Origin: Pithys albifrons albifrons
Lineage: Eukaryota; Chordata; Aves; Passeriformes; Thamnophilidae
Length of the DNA: 64,000 bases
Direction: 5' to 3'
NCBI RefSeq assembly: GCF_047495875.1
Contig: NC_092461.1
Location: forward strand, 87,056,931 to 87,120,930
Shown here: positions 40,417-52,200 of the stretch, one piece after another
How the letters are laid out: each line of letters starts with the position of its first letter
Numbering within the stretch: position 1 is the stretch's first letter
Notes under the pieces: model-generated
The model's database searches: none
Told to the model about the DNA's origin: nothing
Seen by the model: the letters and a program-made list of their open reading frames with translations, nothing else
Translations under genes and position numbers: made by a program

Positions 40417-42021
40417 ATGAAGAAAATTAGTCTCAAAACAATTCGCAAGTCCTTTAACTTAAATAAAAGTAAAGATGAAAGTGACTTTGTGGTGGTTCAG
40501 CAGCCATCGTTAAGTGAATTTGGAAAAGATGACTCCTTGTTTGGCAGCTGCTATGGTAAAGATTTGGCAAGCTGTGAAGTCAATAGTGAAGATGAAAAAG
40601 GAGGCAAAAATAGATCAAAAAGTGAAAGTTTAATGGGTACGCTAAAAAGGAGGCTTTCAGCAAAACAAAAACAGAAAGGCAAAGGCAGCACTCCATCTGT
40701 AAGCTCTGCAGATGATGACACCTTTTCTTCCTCATCTGCTCCAATAAGCTTCAAAGATGTGCGAGCGCAAAGACCTCTGAGATCTACTTCCCTCCGTAAT
40801 CATCATTACAGTCCAACTCCATGGCCCCTTCGATCTACAAATTCGGAAGAGACTTGCATCAAAATGGAAGTGAAAGTCAAGGCCTTGGTCCATTCCTCTA
40901 ATCCAAGCCCAGCACTGAATGGTGTTCGAAAGGACTTCCATGACTTGCAGTCAGAAAATGTGTTCCAGGAACAAAACAATGCATTAAAAAATACAGAATC
41001 TCAGAATGGGGACTTGCATCTTCATATTGATGAACATGTGCCTGTAGTTATCGGATTAATGCCTCAGGACTACATTCAGTATACTGTGCCTTTAGATGAG
41101 GGAATGTATCCTTTGGAAGGATCACGTAGTTACTGTCTGGATACTTCCTCACCCATGGAAGTTTCAACTGTTTCTTCTCAAGTGGTGGGAAATGCTTTCC
41201 ATGAAGACGAGAGCCAAGTGGATCAGGATGTAGTTGTTGCACCAGATATCTTTGTGGACCAGACGGTGAATGGTTTGTTGATTGGTACCACAGGAGTCAT
41301 GTTGCAAAGCCCAAGAGTTAATCACAGTGATGTCCCTCCACTCTCACCTTTGCTACCTCCAATACAGAATAATCAAATCCAAAGGAACTTCAATGGATTA
41401 AATGGCACAGATGCCCATGTGGCTGAAAGTATGCGCTGCCATTTGAATTTTGATCCTAACACTGCCCCGGGAGTTGGAAGAGTTTATGATTCTGTACAGA
41501 ACAGTGGTCCTATGGTTGTGACAAGTCTTACAGAAGAACTGAAAAAACTTGCTAAACAAGGATGGTACTGGGGCCCCATTACACGTTGGGAGGCAGAGGG
41601 AAAATTAGCTAATGTGCCTGATGGCTCGTTTCTTGTTCGAGATAGTTCTGATGATCGTTATCTTTTAAGTTTGAGTTTTCGTTCCCATGGAAAAACTCTT
41701 CACACTAGAATTGAACACTCGAATGGTAGGTTTAGTTTTTATGAACAGCCAGATGTGGAGGGACATACATCTATAGTTGACTTAATTGAACATTCAATCA
41801 GGGACTCTGAGAACGGAGCTTTCTGCTATTCGAGATCCCGGCTGCCTGGATCTGCAACTTACCCAGTGAGACTGACAAATCCAGTATCTCGGTTTATGCA
41901 GGTGCGTTCTTTGCAGTACCTGTGTCGTTTTGTAATACGTCAGTACACCAGAATAGACTTAATTCAAAAACTGCCTTTGCCAAACAAAATGAAGGATTAT
42001 TTACAGGAAAAGCACTACTGA
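40417..42021 (+). CDS. SOCS6: Suppressor of cytokine signalling 6
   Basis: A 534-residue protein in one exon, nearly the length of the human protein (535). SOCS6 is a substrate receptor: its SH2 domain binds phosphotyrosine on partners such as activated KIT and insulin-pathway proteins, and its SOCS box recruits Elongin B/C and Cullin 5 for ubiquitination. Residues 1-380 form the long low-complexity N-terminal region typical of SOCS6/SOCS7. It opens with a basic segment (MKKISLKTIRKSFNLNKSK) and contains RSKSESLMGTLKRRLS and a Ser-rich stretch. The SH2 domain starts at GWYWGP (382-387) and has the FLVRDSS motif at 405-411, with Arg408 as the phosphotyrosine-binding residue. The SOCS box is about 485-534, with the BC box SLQYLCRFV (498-506) and Cullin-type LPLP (519-522). 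The start has A at -3 and matches the conserved SOCS6 N-terminus. The frame is intact, with no sign of truncation. A recent retrocopy is unlikely because a splice acceptor sits upstream and there is a long, normal-looking 3' UTR. Confidence 0.98.
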   Translation: MKKISLKTIRKSFNLNKSKDESDFVVVQQPSLSEFGKDDSLFGSCYGKDLASCEVNSEDEKGGKNRSKSESLMGTLKRRLSAKQKQKGKGSTPSVSSADDDTFSSSSAPISFKDVRAQRPLRSTSLRNHHYSPTPWPLRSTNSEETCIKMEVKVKALVHSSNPSPALNGVRKDFHDLQSENVFQEQNNALKNTESQNGDLHLHIDEHVPVVIGLMPQDYIQYTVPLDEGMYPLEGSRSYCLDTSSPMEVSTVSSQVVGNAFHEDESQVDQDVVVAPDIFVDQTVNGLLIGTTGVMLQSPRVNHSDVPPLSPLLPPIQNNQIQRNFNGLNGTDAHVAESMRCHLNFDPNTAPGVGRVYDSVQNSGPMVVTSLTEELKKLAKQGWYWGPITRWEAEGKLANVPDGSFLVRDSSDDRYLLSLSFRSHGKTLHTRIEHSNGRFSFYEQPDVEGHTSIVDLIEHSIRDSENGAFCYSRSRLPGSATYPVRLTNPVSRFMQVRSLQYLCRFVIRQYTRIDLIQKLPLPNKMKDYLQEKHY

Positions 42022-42170
42022 AAGCTTACGGGAATCTTGCATCTTGCACTTTGGGAACGACAACAACAAAAAGAGATTGAATTACAGTTTACAGACGCTC
42101 ATTATTATAAAAATCTTTTGCTGCCATAAAAATATTTCATTTTTGTGTGTAAAAGTAATGCATTTGAATT

Positions 42171-42235
42171 TATGTTTGTTTTGGGGGTTTTTGTGTATTT
42201 TGGGAGGCTTTTTTTTGTTGTTTTTTTTTTTGTTG
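42171..42235 (+). repeat. T/G-rich tract in the SOCS6 3' UTR
   Basis: Sixty-odd bases are nearly all T and G, with runs of 8 to 11 T separated by GTTG and GGG. In RNA this is a U/GU-rich segment of the kind bound by CELF or ELAV-type proteins; binding is inferred. It lies 150 bases past the stop codon. Confidence 0.6.
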
Positions 42236-42836
42236 AAAAGAATGATCTCAAGTTTATTTTTAGAAGTGTGAAATAGCTATCTTTCATCAATGTGCAGATT
42301 AATCACAATGTGAATGATCAAATTCTCCTTAATTTCCCCCAAGTCCTTTGCTGCTATCCACTGTGATTTTTATGCATTGAAAGCACATTTCATGTGTATT
42401 CAACGATAAGTAAAAGTCAAATGAAACTTGTCGAATGGAATTTTTTTTCTTTGAAACAACTTCTTTGAAAAAAAGCGATCACAGATAGAGAACATATTGG
42501 TGTTCTAAATCACTGAATTTGCATATGTGTTAAAACTATTTTCTAGTGTCCTAATCAGAAATTTCTATAGAGATATCCCCTAATGTATAGACAAAGCTGT
42601 GTGATAAGAACATGGTTATGCAGCATATCTTTGGGAAAAAAAAACGCCTTTCTCCTAAGCCTTTTATTGTCTATACACTTTTGTGTTTGAGAAGGTTGGT
42701 TCAGCCTTCTTCTTGTCTCAGTGTTTTGTCCTCTAAAAATGGCCTTTAAAAAAAGTTAATGAAAGTCAATGTATAGTACCTATAAGGAAATTGCGATATT
42801 GGGATCTTGTCAAATATTACATTTTATAATCAGTTA

Positions 42837-42842
42837 AATAAA
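42837..42842 (+). terminator. SOCS6: Possible proximal poly(A) signal
   Basis: AATAAA hexamer about 0.8 kb after the stop codon, with a T-rich stretch (CTCTTTCTGTCTTTTTCC) shortly downstream. Use here would give a short 3' UTR without the ARE nonamer and the distal Pumilio-type motif. Whether it is used is unknown. Confidence 0.3.
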
Positions 42843-44747
42843 TGAACACCTACCAGGTCCCCTCTTTCTGTCTTTTTCCTTCCTGCCTCGTCTCGGGGAG
42901 CAGGGGAGCAGAATTTCCTGGACTTTTAGGAAGACTAGGAATTGTTATTGTGGGAACATAAATTTATAAGCCATTTTAGGGATGGGATAAAACTTCTAAT
43001 AGGATGATTTCCTCCTTATTTATATTCAAGCTACTTGAAACTGTACCATTTTCCATTTTTCTGCATTGTTTTCACGTAAGAAATTACAGTAATACACTAA
43101 TGTCCTTTGGATCATTTCCACCTTTTTTGTATATCCTTTGGGGAGGAAAAAACAGGACTGATAACATTTTGTATGGAAGATGCTAAAATGCATCTCAAAA
43201 ACTCTATTCTCATAGTCCTTCAAACGATTAAGAGGTGTTTGGATATACAGTGACTACAGAAAATGTTTCAGTTTACTGTCATGAAATATGTTTTGACATA
43301 TGAAATATTAAATCAGTGAAGCAAATGTTTATGATCTCTGTCAAAGATTCTGGCATTTGAAAAGCTTACAGTTATTCTAACCTTCTGTAGGGAAAAAAAG
43401 ACTTTCAGTGGGGAGTACAGGTTCTACACTGTAATATTTTCATCAAGCAAGCTTAACCCATGACATTTTCCTGTTTTGTTTTAGTTTTTTTTTTCCCTCT
43501 CCCATGTTTCTATTGCTTTTATGAATTGTTTCTTAAAGGGGTCATAGCTAGCTTGGGAGGGAGGCTTGCTTTGCCTGCCTCTGCCCCCCTGTTTTGTATT
43601 TTAGAATGTCATATTCCCTGTCTCTGGTAGAAGTGGCTGATCAGTTAACATCACCTTAGAAAAAAGGCTGTTCATCTTTGATACAGCTTTTGTGTTTAGG
43701 TCATTTTCTTCTCCTTATTTAATCTAGCTCTTTGGTCCCCTGAAATGAGTCTTTAGAAATGAATGCAGTATTGCTGCAAGGTGGTGCAGTAGCACTACAT
43801 CTTGGGTTGCCTGAATTGATAGACAAAATTTATATTTTTTTAATTTATTTTTTTGACCATAATGTTTAACTAAAAAATAAAAAAGAGAAAATCAAAGGTA
43901 GATAAATACTGCCTTTGCTTTTAAGGGAGGGAGAATAAGCATTTCCTCTTTAGTCTGATAAAGTTTTAAACTTAAAAAGTGAAATAGAGCAGTCTATACA
44001 TGTAATTTGTTGGCTCTGCCATGGAGATATATGTATGAAAGTGTGAATTCTGTTTTCTTTTTTTTCCTCTACGGACTTCTTCTCCATCCTGTCATTCCCC
44101 ATCCCCCCCTCCCCTGAATCAGGATCACTAACTTTATTCAGAAAGGCACAATAACCTATTGTATGGTACAGTGTTCTGATTCTGTCTGTGGGGAGGAAAA
44201 AGAAAATAATTTTTATGGATTTCAGATGCATACACTTTTGGAAGAAAACCTCTGGCATTTTCTTCACTTTAAAAATTCTTTCCCCATACTACAGGGCCTA
44301 TGCATTCTATGGAATCTTTGAAAGATTCTAGTATATTGAATATTTTCTTTGCCATTTAATACCACTATTTGAATGCATTAAACATGTTTATACTATGCCA
44401 CATGCGTTAACTTAGCAGTCATTGCATTGAAACTTAAATATTTGAACCTATAATGTCCCGGTTTTATTGCTGAATTGAAAAACGTGCAAGAACACACATG
44501 TTAAAATTCTTGCCCATGCCTTTATAAATTTCAGTTTGTTCACTCATAAATGTTGATGCCTTTTTTTTTTAAACTCTGTTTCAGCTATCCAGTTTCTGAA
44601 TCGCCTTCCTTGCTTGTTCTTCATCTGTGAACTTAATCAGGTCAAGTTAACTTTGTCATTTCCCCACCCCCATAAAGCTACCATAAAAGGAACACTTTAA
44701 AGTGGTTGAGGTCAAGGATGTGAGAACCATAAAGCACTTTGCTTCTC

Positions 44748-44753
44748 AATAAA
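44748..44753 (+). terminator. SOCS6: Possible internal poly(A) signal
   Basis: AATAAA in the middle of the 3' UTR, followed by AAATGGTGATG and a moderately T-rich stretch. Others occur at 43876 and 44944. None has a convincing GT-rich element, so they are weak candidates for alternative cleavage. Confidence 0.2.
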
Positions 44754-46230
44754 AAATGGTGATGATATTTCTACTAAGCTCAAAATACTTTAAATCAGTA
44801 GTACATAGACACGATTACTTATTTTTACAGTTTTCTTTAATCAGAACCTCACAGTATTTTTTCATTCTGAGGTAACTGGCCAGCCAGGAGAAGGAACCCA
44901 GAAAAAGTACTTTGCCAACATTAAAGATACTTACAATTTGTTTAATAAAGATTGATATAAAAGAAACACAGTAACATTTAGTTATGAGTCAATTTAGAAG
45001 TACTCAGAATAACCACAAAAATTGTGTTGTCTTCTGCTTCATGAAAATTAGAGGAACAAACTGTCCTTGGCAAATAAAAGGAAAACAATTGATATTTTGG
45101 GGACCTTAGAAAGTAGATACACTAGGAATAAAATCTAACTGACTGATCCTCATAGAGTAGAAATATGGCTATTTATTCAGCACAACAGTTCAAGAATTCA
45201 GAAGGTATGCTTTTTATGCAATTGAATTATGGAAAAATGTTTTTAAAAATGAAACTTTGAAATAAAATGCCTTTTTTGAGCATCTGAAATTATTGACATT
45301 ATTGATAACATTGGAAGAGTTAAAGAACACCTTGTATTTGGAAATAATAAATTTGCACAATTTCCTCTGTGGGTTTTTTGTTTGTTTGTTTTGTAAGCCA
45401 GTGTTATAAACAAGTGAAAGTGATGTGTATTCTTTGATTTGATTGAAGGATATAGCACTTATCCTGCTGTTGACATAGTGAATGCCATCTTTTTATCAAA
45501 ATACAATTCTTCCAGAGGGATCAGAAATGCAATTACTAATTAAACTCTTTGTTCTCAGATGAGCTGACTTTGCATTTTGTTAAAGCCAATTTCTTTCTGT
45601 GAATATTGACTGCTGGGCTAGGTAAAATCTGTGCAGTTTTTGTTTTGATGCATTTCATCTATGTGAATACTGGCATTATGAATTTAAAACAGCGTACCAG
45701 CAATATATGGGCTATGATTCTGATGAGAAGTATTTCTCTGTTACTGGACTTGCAAATTCCGAGCTAAGCTATGGATGAATTAATGATTGCCAATTTAATT
45801 TCTTAAAATCTTTCTATGACTGCAAAGAATAAAAATTATAAGCATCCTTTATAAATAAAAAAAGGGGCTAGATGATCATTCATAGTATGAAAAATATGAC
45901 ATTATTGTATCTGGAAACTGTTCTAAATTCTACACAGATAACGAAAACTTCTAAAGGAATTTTTTATGAGTACCTGTTGGGTTAAAGAATTTTTATAGTG
46001 ATGATGGAGTGCTATGAAGTTAATACTTGCAATCCAGATTGCTGTAGTTTACACTTTTCTCTGTTTCAGAACTGGTGTGCACTGTTTGTACTAAGCACGC
46101 CACAGAGTGAATTATCCAAAGTCCATTGATTTTAATGTGTTTTGGTTTGTAAACAAAATTATAGTAATTTCTTGCACATTTTTGAAAAATAATTGTATAA
46201 GGATTTATGTATCTGCTTCTGGATACAGTG

Positions 46231-46255
46231 TGTAAATAAAAATCTCATTCACAGG
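46231..46255 (+). terminator. SOCS6: Distal SOCS6 poly(A) signal with overlapping Pumilio-type motif
   Basis: AATAAA lies at 46235-46240, with likely cleavage near the CA dinucleotides at 46246-46252 and a GT-rich downstream element from about 46260. The hexamer overlaps TGTAAATA (46231-46238), which matches the Pumilio recognition pattern UGUANAUA. This is the best-formed end signal after the stop codon and is consistent with the known length of SOCS6 transcripts. Confidence 0.6.
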
Positions 46256-49200
46256 AAGATTTGTGGAGTGTTCTATACTTTATAATGATGTTCTAAAACA
46301 AACAAACCCCAAACCTTGAGAGACATTGTAAAATTTGGGCATCTGACTTAAACATAATGGTTACAATTTATAGTATTGTTGACTTTCAAAATGTTTCTGA
46401 ATACCAATTATTTTAATTTCTACTTTTCAAAGAAAGCAAACAAAAAAATTGCCAGGGCATAGCTAGATTATGATTTTTAAAAGGTCTGCATAAATATTGT
46501 AAACTAACTTACGGATAATGTTAGGTGGGTCATTTTTCCATTAAAAGTTTACAGAGTTCATAGCAAAAGTCTCCATTTCATCCAGATGTACGTCAAAGGT
46601 AATATGTTGTTTTGTGTCTCCCAAGCACGCAAATTGTTCTTGCTCAGCTCCAAAAGAAAAAGTTATGTATGGTATTGATCTTCAGATGTTCACGTGATGC
46701 TGTCCTAGATTCACTGTGAAAAAGGGAGTGAAATTTTAAACCCTGGGAAGTCACACAGATAAACCAGAAGATCAAAGATAAACAGTTTCTATGTTACAAA
46801 AGATACACACTGTTGTTCACATGTTTTCATGTATTTGAGACTTAAACTTACTACTCAAGTTCAAGTAAATGCCACTAGCTCCTTAGGTCTTGGTTATAAC
46901 AGGGGAGTGGAATGGTGGTGGGTGTTTTAAGTGGGGATTTTATGAAGGGTATTGTTTGGTTTTGTTTTTTTAAACAAACTAAAAACAGCCCTGGTAGGGG
47001 GTTGCTAGTGTTCATATTGTCCACAATGATGTACTTCTCTATGTATCCTGTGATTTTAATTTTCAAACAGTAACCAGAAATAATTCATAGCTTTTGCTGT
47101 TTGGGAGAAAATTGCATTCTCCTATTTCCTACTGCTGGGGCTAATATTGCTTTATGCTCAGTACATTATGTGGTTGTTCCCCTGCTGTGCGCGGGATCTT
47201 GCAGGGGTTTCGTTACTAGGTCAGCATGATGCTCTTCACTATGTTCTATTTATTTCAGAAACTTGGTGAAGAATAAGCTTACCCTCAGATGTTTCTATGG
47301 TAAGTGGTGAAAGGTGAGTAAGAATTAATGTTTCAGCCACCTGTAAAACTAAAATGATCCAGGCAGGGCTGAAATGTTTAAAGTCAAGAGGCAGTTCTTT
47401 GATTATTCTGGTAATGTAATAAATGCACTTTCATGTCAGTGCCATGTGAAGCAGGAATAGGATATTGTAGGGAGTGGAGATAATAGTTATTTGTTAGGTT
47501 TTGAGAAATGATTGAGAAATAGGTGGTGTCCTGCTTCAAGTCAGATTCTCAGTCCCATTTCATAGAATCAGAATGGCTTGGTTGGAAGGGACCTTAAACA
47601 TGTAGTTCCAACCCCTCTGCCAGGGGCAGGGACACCTTTCACTAGATCAGGTTGCTCAGAGCCCCTTCCAACCTGGCCTTGAACAGTCCCAGGGAAGAAG
47701 CATCCACAGCTTCTCTGGGCAACCTGTTCCAGTGCCTCACCACCCTCACAGTAAAAATTTCTTCTTAATATGTAACCTAAACCTACTCTCGGTTTAAAGC
47801 CATTCCGTCTTGTCCTGTCACTACATATCCTTGTAAAAAATGCTTTTCTGTCTTGTAGGCTCCCTTCATATACTGAAAGGCAAGTCAGGTCACCCTGAAA
47901 CCTTCTCTTCTCCAGACTGAACAATCCCAATTTTCTTAGCCTTTCCGCATAGGAAAGATGCTACAGCCCTGTAATCATCATGGTGGCCCTCTTCTGGACT
48001 TGCTCCAATGGGTTGATGCTCTATATCTCTTTTAGTGTAAACTTCAAAGATGGTACTGCTGAGAGTTGAGGTAGGCATGAAGGAGGCTTAAAAAATAAAG
48101 GAACTTTTGCATACATAGAATGAGGAAGGAAAGATAAGTGTTATGTGTTTTGGTTTTGGTAGCTGGGAATCAGTAAGTTTGGATTCACACAGAAGAAATA
48201 TGCATGACAGAGCCTGTCTGATTTTCTTTAATTTACGAGATTTTTAAGCTGCAGTTCCAATATTCACGTGTCTGTGATGGGATGTTTCTGACTGAGCTTC
48301 ATGCAGTATGAAAGGCTGTTTTTAAATAGTATCCCCTATTGGATTCAGCTATTTAAGTAGGAAATATTGCTTATATAGATGGAGGAAGTAACTTAAATGT
48401 ATTTTCCATTTTTTTTCACGAAATAGCTAGGGCATCTATCATCATGTCATCATTATCATACCTATTTCTGAATTCACATCTTTGCAATTATAAGCCTTTA
48501 AGCTAGCAAAAAAAAGGAAAACACTGTCACTGTTTCACCGCACCATATAACCAAGGACCTGTCTGTGCTGAAGAGATTTTTGGTAATGCTGATTTCCCAA
48601 AAAATATCCCCCCTTTTCCTCTACTCCAGCTCTTCGCTTCCATCAGGAAACAGCACTTGTCTAGTTCACTTTCTGGTTGGAATTTGTTTGGTTTGTCCAC
48701 TACTTCAAACTCAGAAGAAAATAAGCAAACTTGGGAACATTCTAACTTACCTTAAAACTGATCTTGTCTAAAGCCAAACTGTCTGATTTAAACAGTCCCA
48801 TTTTGAGCTAATGGAAACGTTACTTGCACTTTTCAGTCAGTCTTGTCTGCTGAAGTCTCAGTTTAAAGACTTTATTGTACAACAAGGTCAAAGATACTCT
48901 AGTTCTCATGAGCATGAAGTTTGGAAATGCAGTGTTTAGAGAAATTCCTGTCTTTCTATGCTATGGTGAAGGTAAAAGATGCCAAAGCGCAGGTCCATGG
49001 CAGACTTGTTCCTTTTTGTCACTCATTTGTGACAATTAGCATGTGACCAGGTTCAGGTTTTCAAGCTCCCCTTATGTTTTGTTTCTTTTCATGTATCTTT
49101 TCAGTTTCAGTGGATGAAAATCCAAATAAAAAAAAAATTAGAGAAGTATGGAAATTGTTACTATTGCTGTATTTTCAGTGAGAAATTGTTTGGTCCGATT

Positions 49201-52200
49201 ACAGGCTGTTACATGAAATTTGATATTGACATGATTAACATCTTTGTACCAATTAACTGTTGGGGTGGCTCATCAGAGAATCATGTACTCATGTGGGTTA
49301 ATATAATAATGAAAGTGATGATAACCTTACTATCATCTTTTGGTACTTGATTTACTGTATATCCAAGTTTCTTATGAATGTAATTTATTACTTAGAATGA
49401 AAGCCATAGCCTGTCATAATTAGATCATTACCTTTTCTCCAAAAGTGGTATTTAAAAAAAAAAAAAATTGGAAAGCATTTCCTTACATGTTAAAAAAAAA
49501 ATAAAGACACTGTAAAATCTTCAAATTAACATTGTCCTCAGTAATTTTTTGAGTTTAATTAATTTTAAATGGAATGCTAGTAGAGTTTTCTATGGATAGT
49601 GAAGAAGCAGAATGTTAGACTGAAAGTTTTGTTTCAGAAACAGTAATTGCTGTTGTAATCATTAAAGACTACTTTCTGTCTCTAAAAATCCAGTAATGTA
49701 TGAATTTAGTAATTTGTTTTATTCGAATGTGATAAAAGGTTTTCCAACTGTAATGCATACAAGAACTAAGTATTACTTTCACCGATGTCCTATTGTATTG
49801 CTGAGATGAGGTGGAAACATCCCGAGATCAGCTAACAACATAGTTCAATGACAAAAAATGTCTGTCTTAAGTAAATGAAGTAATCCCTGCCTCCAGCCAC
49901 CTCAAAATCCCAAATCCTTCATTTTATACATGATTGCCAGGCACAACTCTGAGTGTAAAAGGATTGTGAAAAAACTACAGCAAAATAATCAACACTTAGG
50001 ATTTGTTCAAGTGCAGCTAATCTAGTTCAGTGGCACATATCATGTACAAATAGATCAGTGGTCAAGAGAAGAAGTTGTCCTAGGACGTAATTGTTCAGTA
50101 CACAAATTATGGTGTCATTTAAAAGTGATACAGAGAAACAATTTTAATGAGTCTGAGAAAGGCGTACAACATACATAAAAATTTGCTTCAAGTAAATTTT
50201 CAGTGAAATAGTTATCCTTCTAGGAACCAGTTGCAATTTTATTCAACAGAGACTGATTTTTAGATATGCCTCCTACTTAATGCCCAAATTACTTGGTTAG
50301 TTTATATAAATTTACTTATATCAGAATTAAACTTGTGGTGAGATCTAAGAGGGCTTTTTGTGGATGTACAGGTAGAATTTTTCCCAGTGTTGTCATCTCT
50401 GCTGCTCCAGAAATGTTAATGTTACATTTTGCACAATCTGAGTTAGTAAATCACTTATTTTCATAGAGATTTGCTTTTTTTTAAAACTTTAGGTAATGTG
50501 TTCAGGTGTTCAGTCACTGAAAAGTTATTGCCCTCATAAAACTCAATATTTTGTGGTATGGAATATGTAACATACAACGCAGTGCAAGGAAACAAAATAA
50601 TTACAAAAATAATAGCTTTGAGCACCTAGAATAAAAATTTTAAGAAAGGGGTTTATAATTTTCTTTTAAAAGAGAGATGGTACTATGATGTATTTTTGAT
50701 TTCTGTCATAAGATACAGGTTTTAAGTGCGGGGAAATCTACTTGAAGATTAACAGTGCTTTAAAAAGAATGACTTTCTTTTTAAAAAAGAAAATTATGCC
50801 TTAAGGTGCTGACACTTTTTCATATGCATACCTATCTACCTACCTCAGGGTGCAGTGTGTAGAGATGGCAATTCTCTTCACTGCTGTGACTTTTAGTTCT
50901 GACACTTCTCCTCCCCACACTTTACCCAGCCTGATCATTTGCACCTCAGTCTCCTGTAGCTTTAATCACTTGGTTTTGCGTAATTTCCCTCAGCTGCCCT
51001 TGCAGCATCTCTGACACACTTGCTGTGTGGGATATTCATTCTGAAACCTGACACGTGACTTAAATATAACCTCTATCCCTTCATGTGGGAGAGGAGGAAG
51101 CAGCAACACAAACATCATTCGTTTGACTGGTGTTGTATGTGCTGTCAGCTGCTCCAAGGTTCATACAGCCCCATGAAGGGGCTCCAGACAAGCCTCTGAG
51201 TTAAATCCTTGTCCGGTTTCACCAACATAATAATGGTTGTTGCTTGACAACCTGAAGGCAGTTATCCTAAAGGCATAGAGAACAGGTGAAGTATTTGTTT
51301 CCAGAAGTCTCTGTAGAATTCTTCCATGCATGTATTAATGCTTAAGGCTTTTAATGGTTTAACACAACCATTCTTAAGACTTGTCGTAATAAGAATAAGA
51401 ATAATCTGTTAGAGAAATGAGCTTCCATTTAGAACTGATGCTGCTCATCACGTTTTACCTGCCCCGAGTTATGACCTGTGGGGTCACCACAAGCAGCCCA
51501 CTATTGACGTTCTGTGCAGATTTCTGGCCAAGGGCAATGAAATTTTTTCAGGTGGCTGATGAACTGAGTGTGAAAGAGGGGTCAATGATTCATTGTCTTT
51601 ACCAGAAAAAGGTCTAAGGGCGAAAAAAGGAAAGTAGGAGGAAAGAGGTTGAAAAGAAAGGAGGGTGTGCTTCATACAGCCAGTCTTGAGGTGTGAAAGC
51701 TCCTTTTCATAGGACTTTTTCGGTGCTGAGAATGTATGTGGGCAAGTATACGGTGAGTTCTTATGTTAGAAATATTTGTATAGTACTGCTAAATGCAAAG
51801 ATAGCACAGGATGGTTAGGACATCTGAAGGGCAGATAATTTATGCTTTACCTGTGCTCATCATCTTTTCCAGAGCTGGGTTCTAACAGGACAAACATAAT
51901 ATTGAGCTGTGAGGATCTTTGGTCTGACTCTTTCTATAGCTGTGCTGATATTTTTACATTGGGTGAGAAACTGTAAATCTTGAAATATTGTCTAAGAATT
52001 CTCATTTCTATGTTCTGGGGTCAGTAGAAATTTTAAGGATGAGTACTTTCTTTAGCATTATGGAAAGTGTTACTTTTTATTTTAAGGAAACATTAAAAAG
52101 AACAGTGAATAATTCAGTATTTTCAAGGCAAAGGATTGTTCCCAGCTGAAGCATCTAACATATTTTTCATGAAGCTCTTATGTACTTTTTTTAGTGCAAA

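Larger units (their letters stand above)
42022..46252 (+). other. SOCS6: SOCS6 3' UTR
   Basis: About 4.2 kb of AT-rich non-coding sequence follows the TGA stop. The end is placed after the AATAAA at 46235-46240, which is followed by a GT-rich stretch (TTTGTGGAGTGTTCT). Similar 3' UTR length is known for mammalian SOCS6. Visible elements are a T/G-rich tract at 42171-42235, an ARE nonamer of the UUAUUUA(U/A)(U/A) type at 43016-43024, and several internal AATAAA hexamers. A Pumilio-type TGTAAATA lies at 46231-46238. Long unstable-type 3' UTRs fit a signalling feedback regulator. The extent is inferred from signals, not transcripts. Confidence 0.7.

Noticed and set aside
40417..42021. SOCS6 coding sequence as a processed retrocopy, since it is one uninterrupted exon
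   Set aside because: SOCS6 is known to have its whole coding region in one exon. A splice acceptor precedes it, no poly(A) tract or target duplication was noted around it, and an upstream CpG island with a donor fits the parental gene.
42044..42271. A 75-codon frame directly after the SOCS6 stop
   Set aside because: It crosses the T/G-rich tract and encodes a Phe/Leu-rich low-complexity string. It is ordinary 3' UTR.
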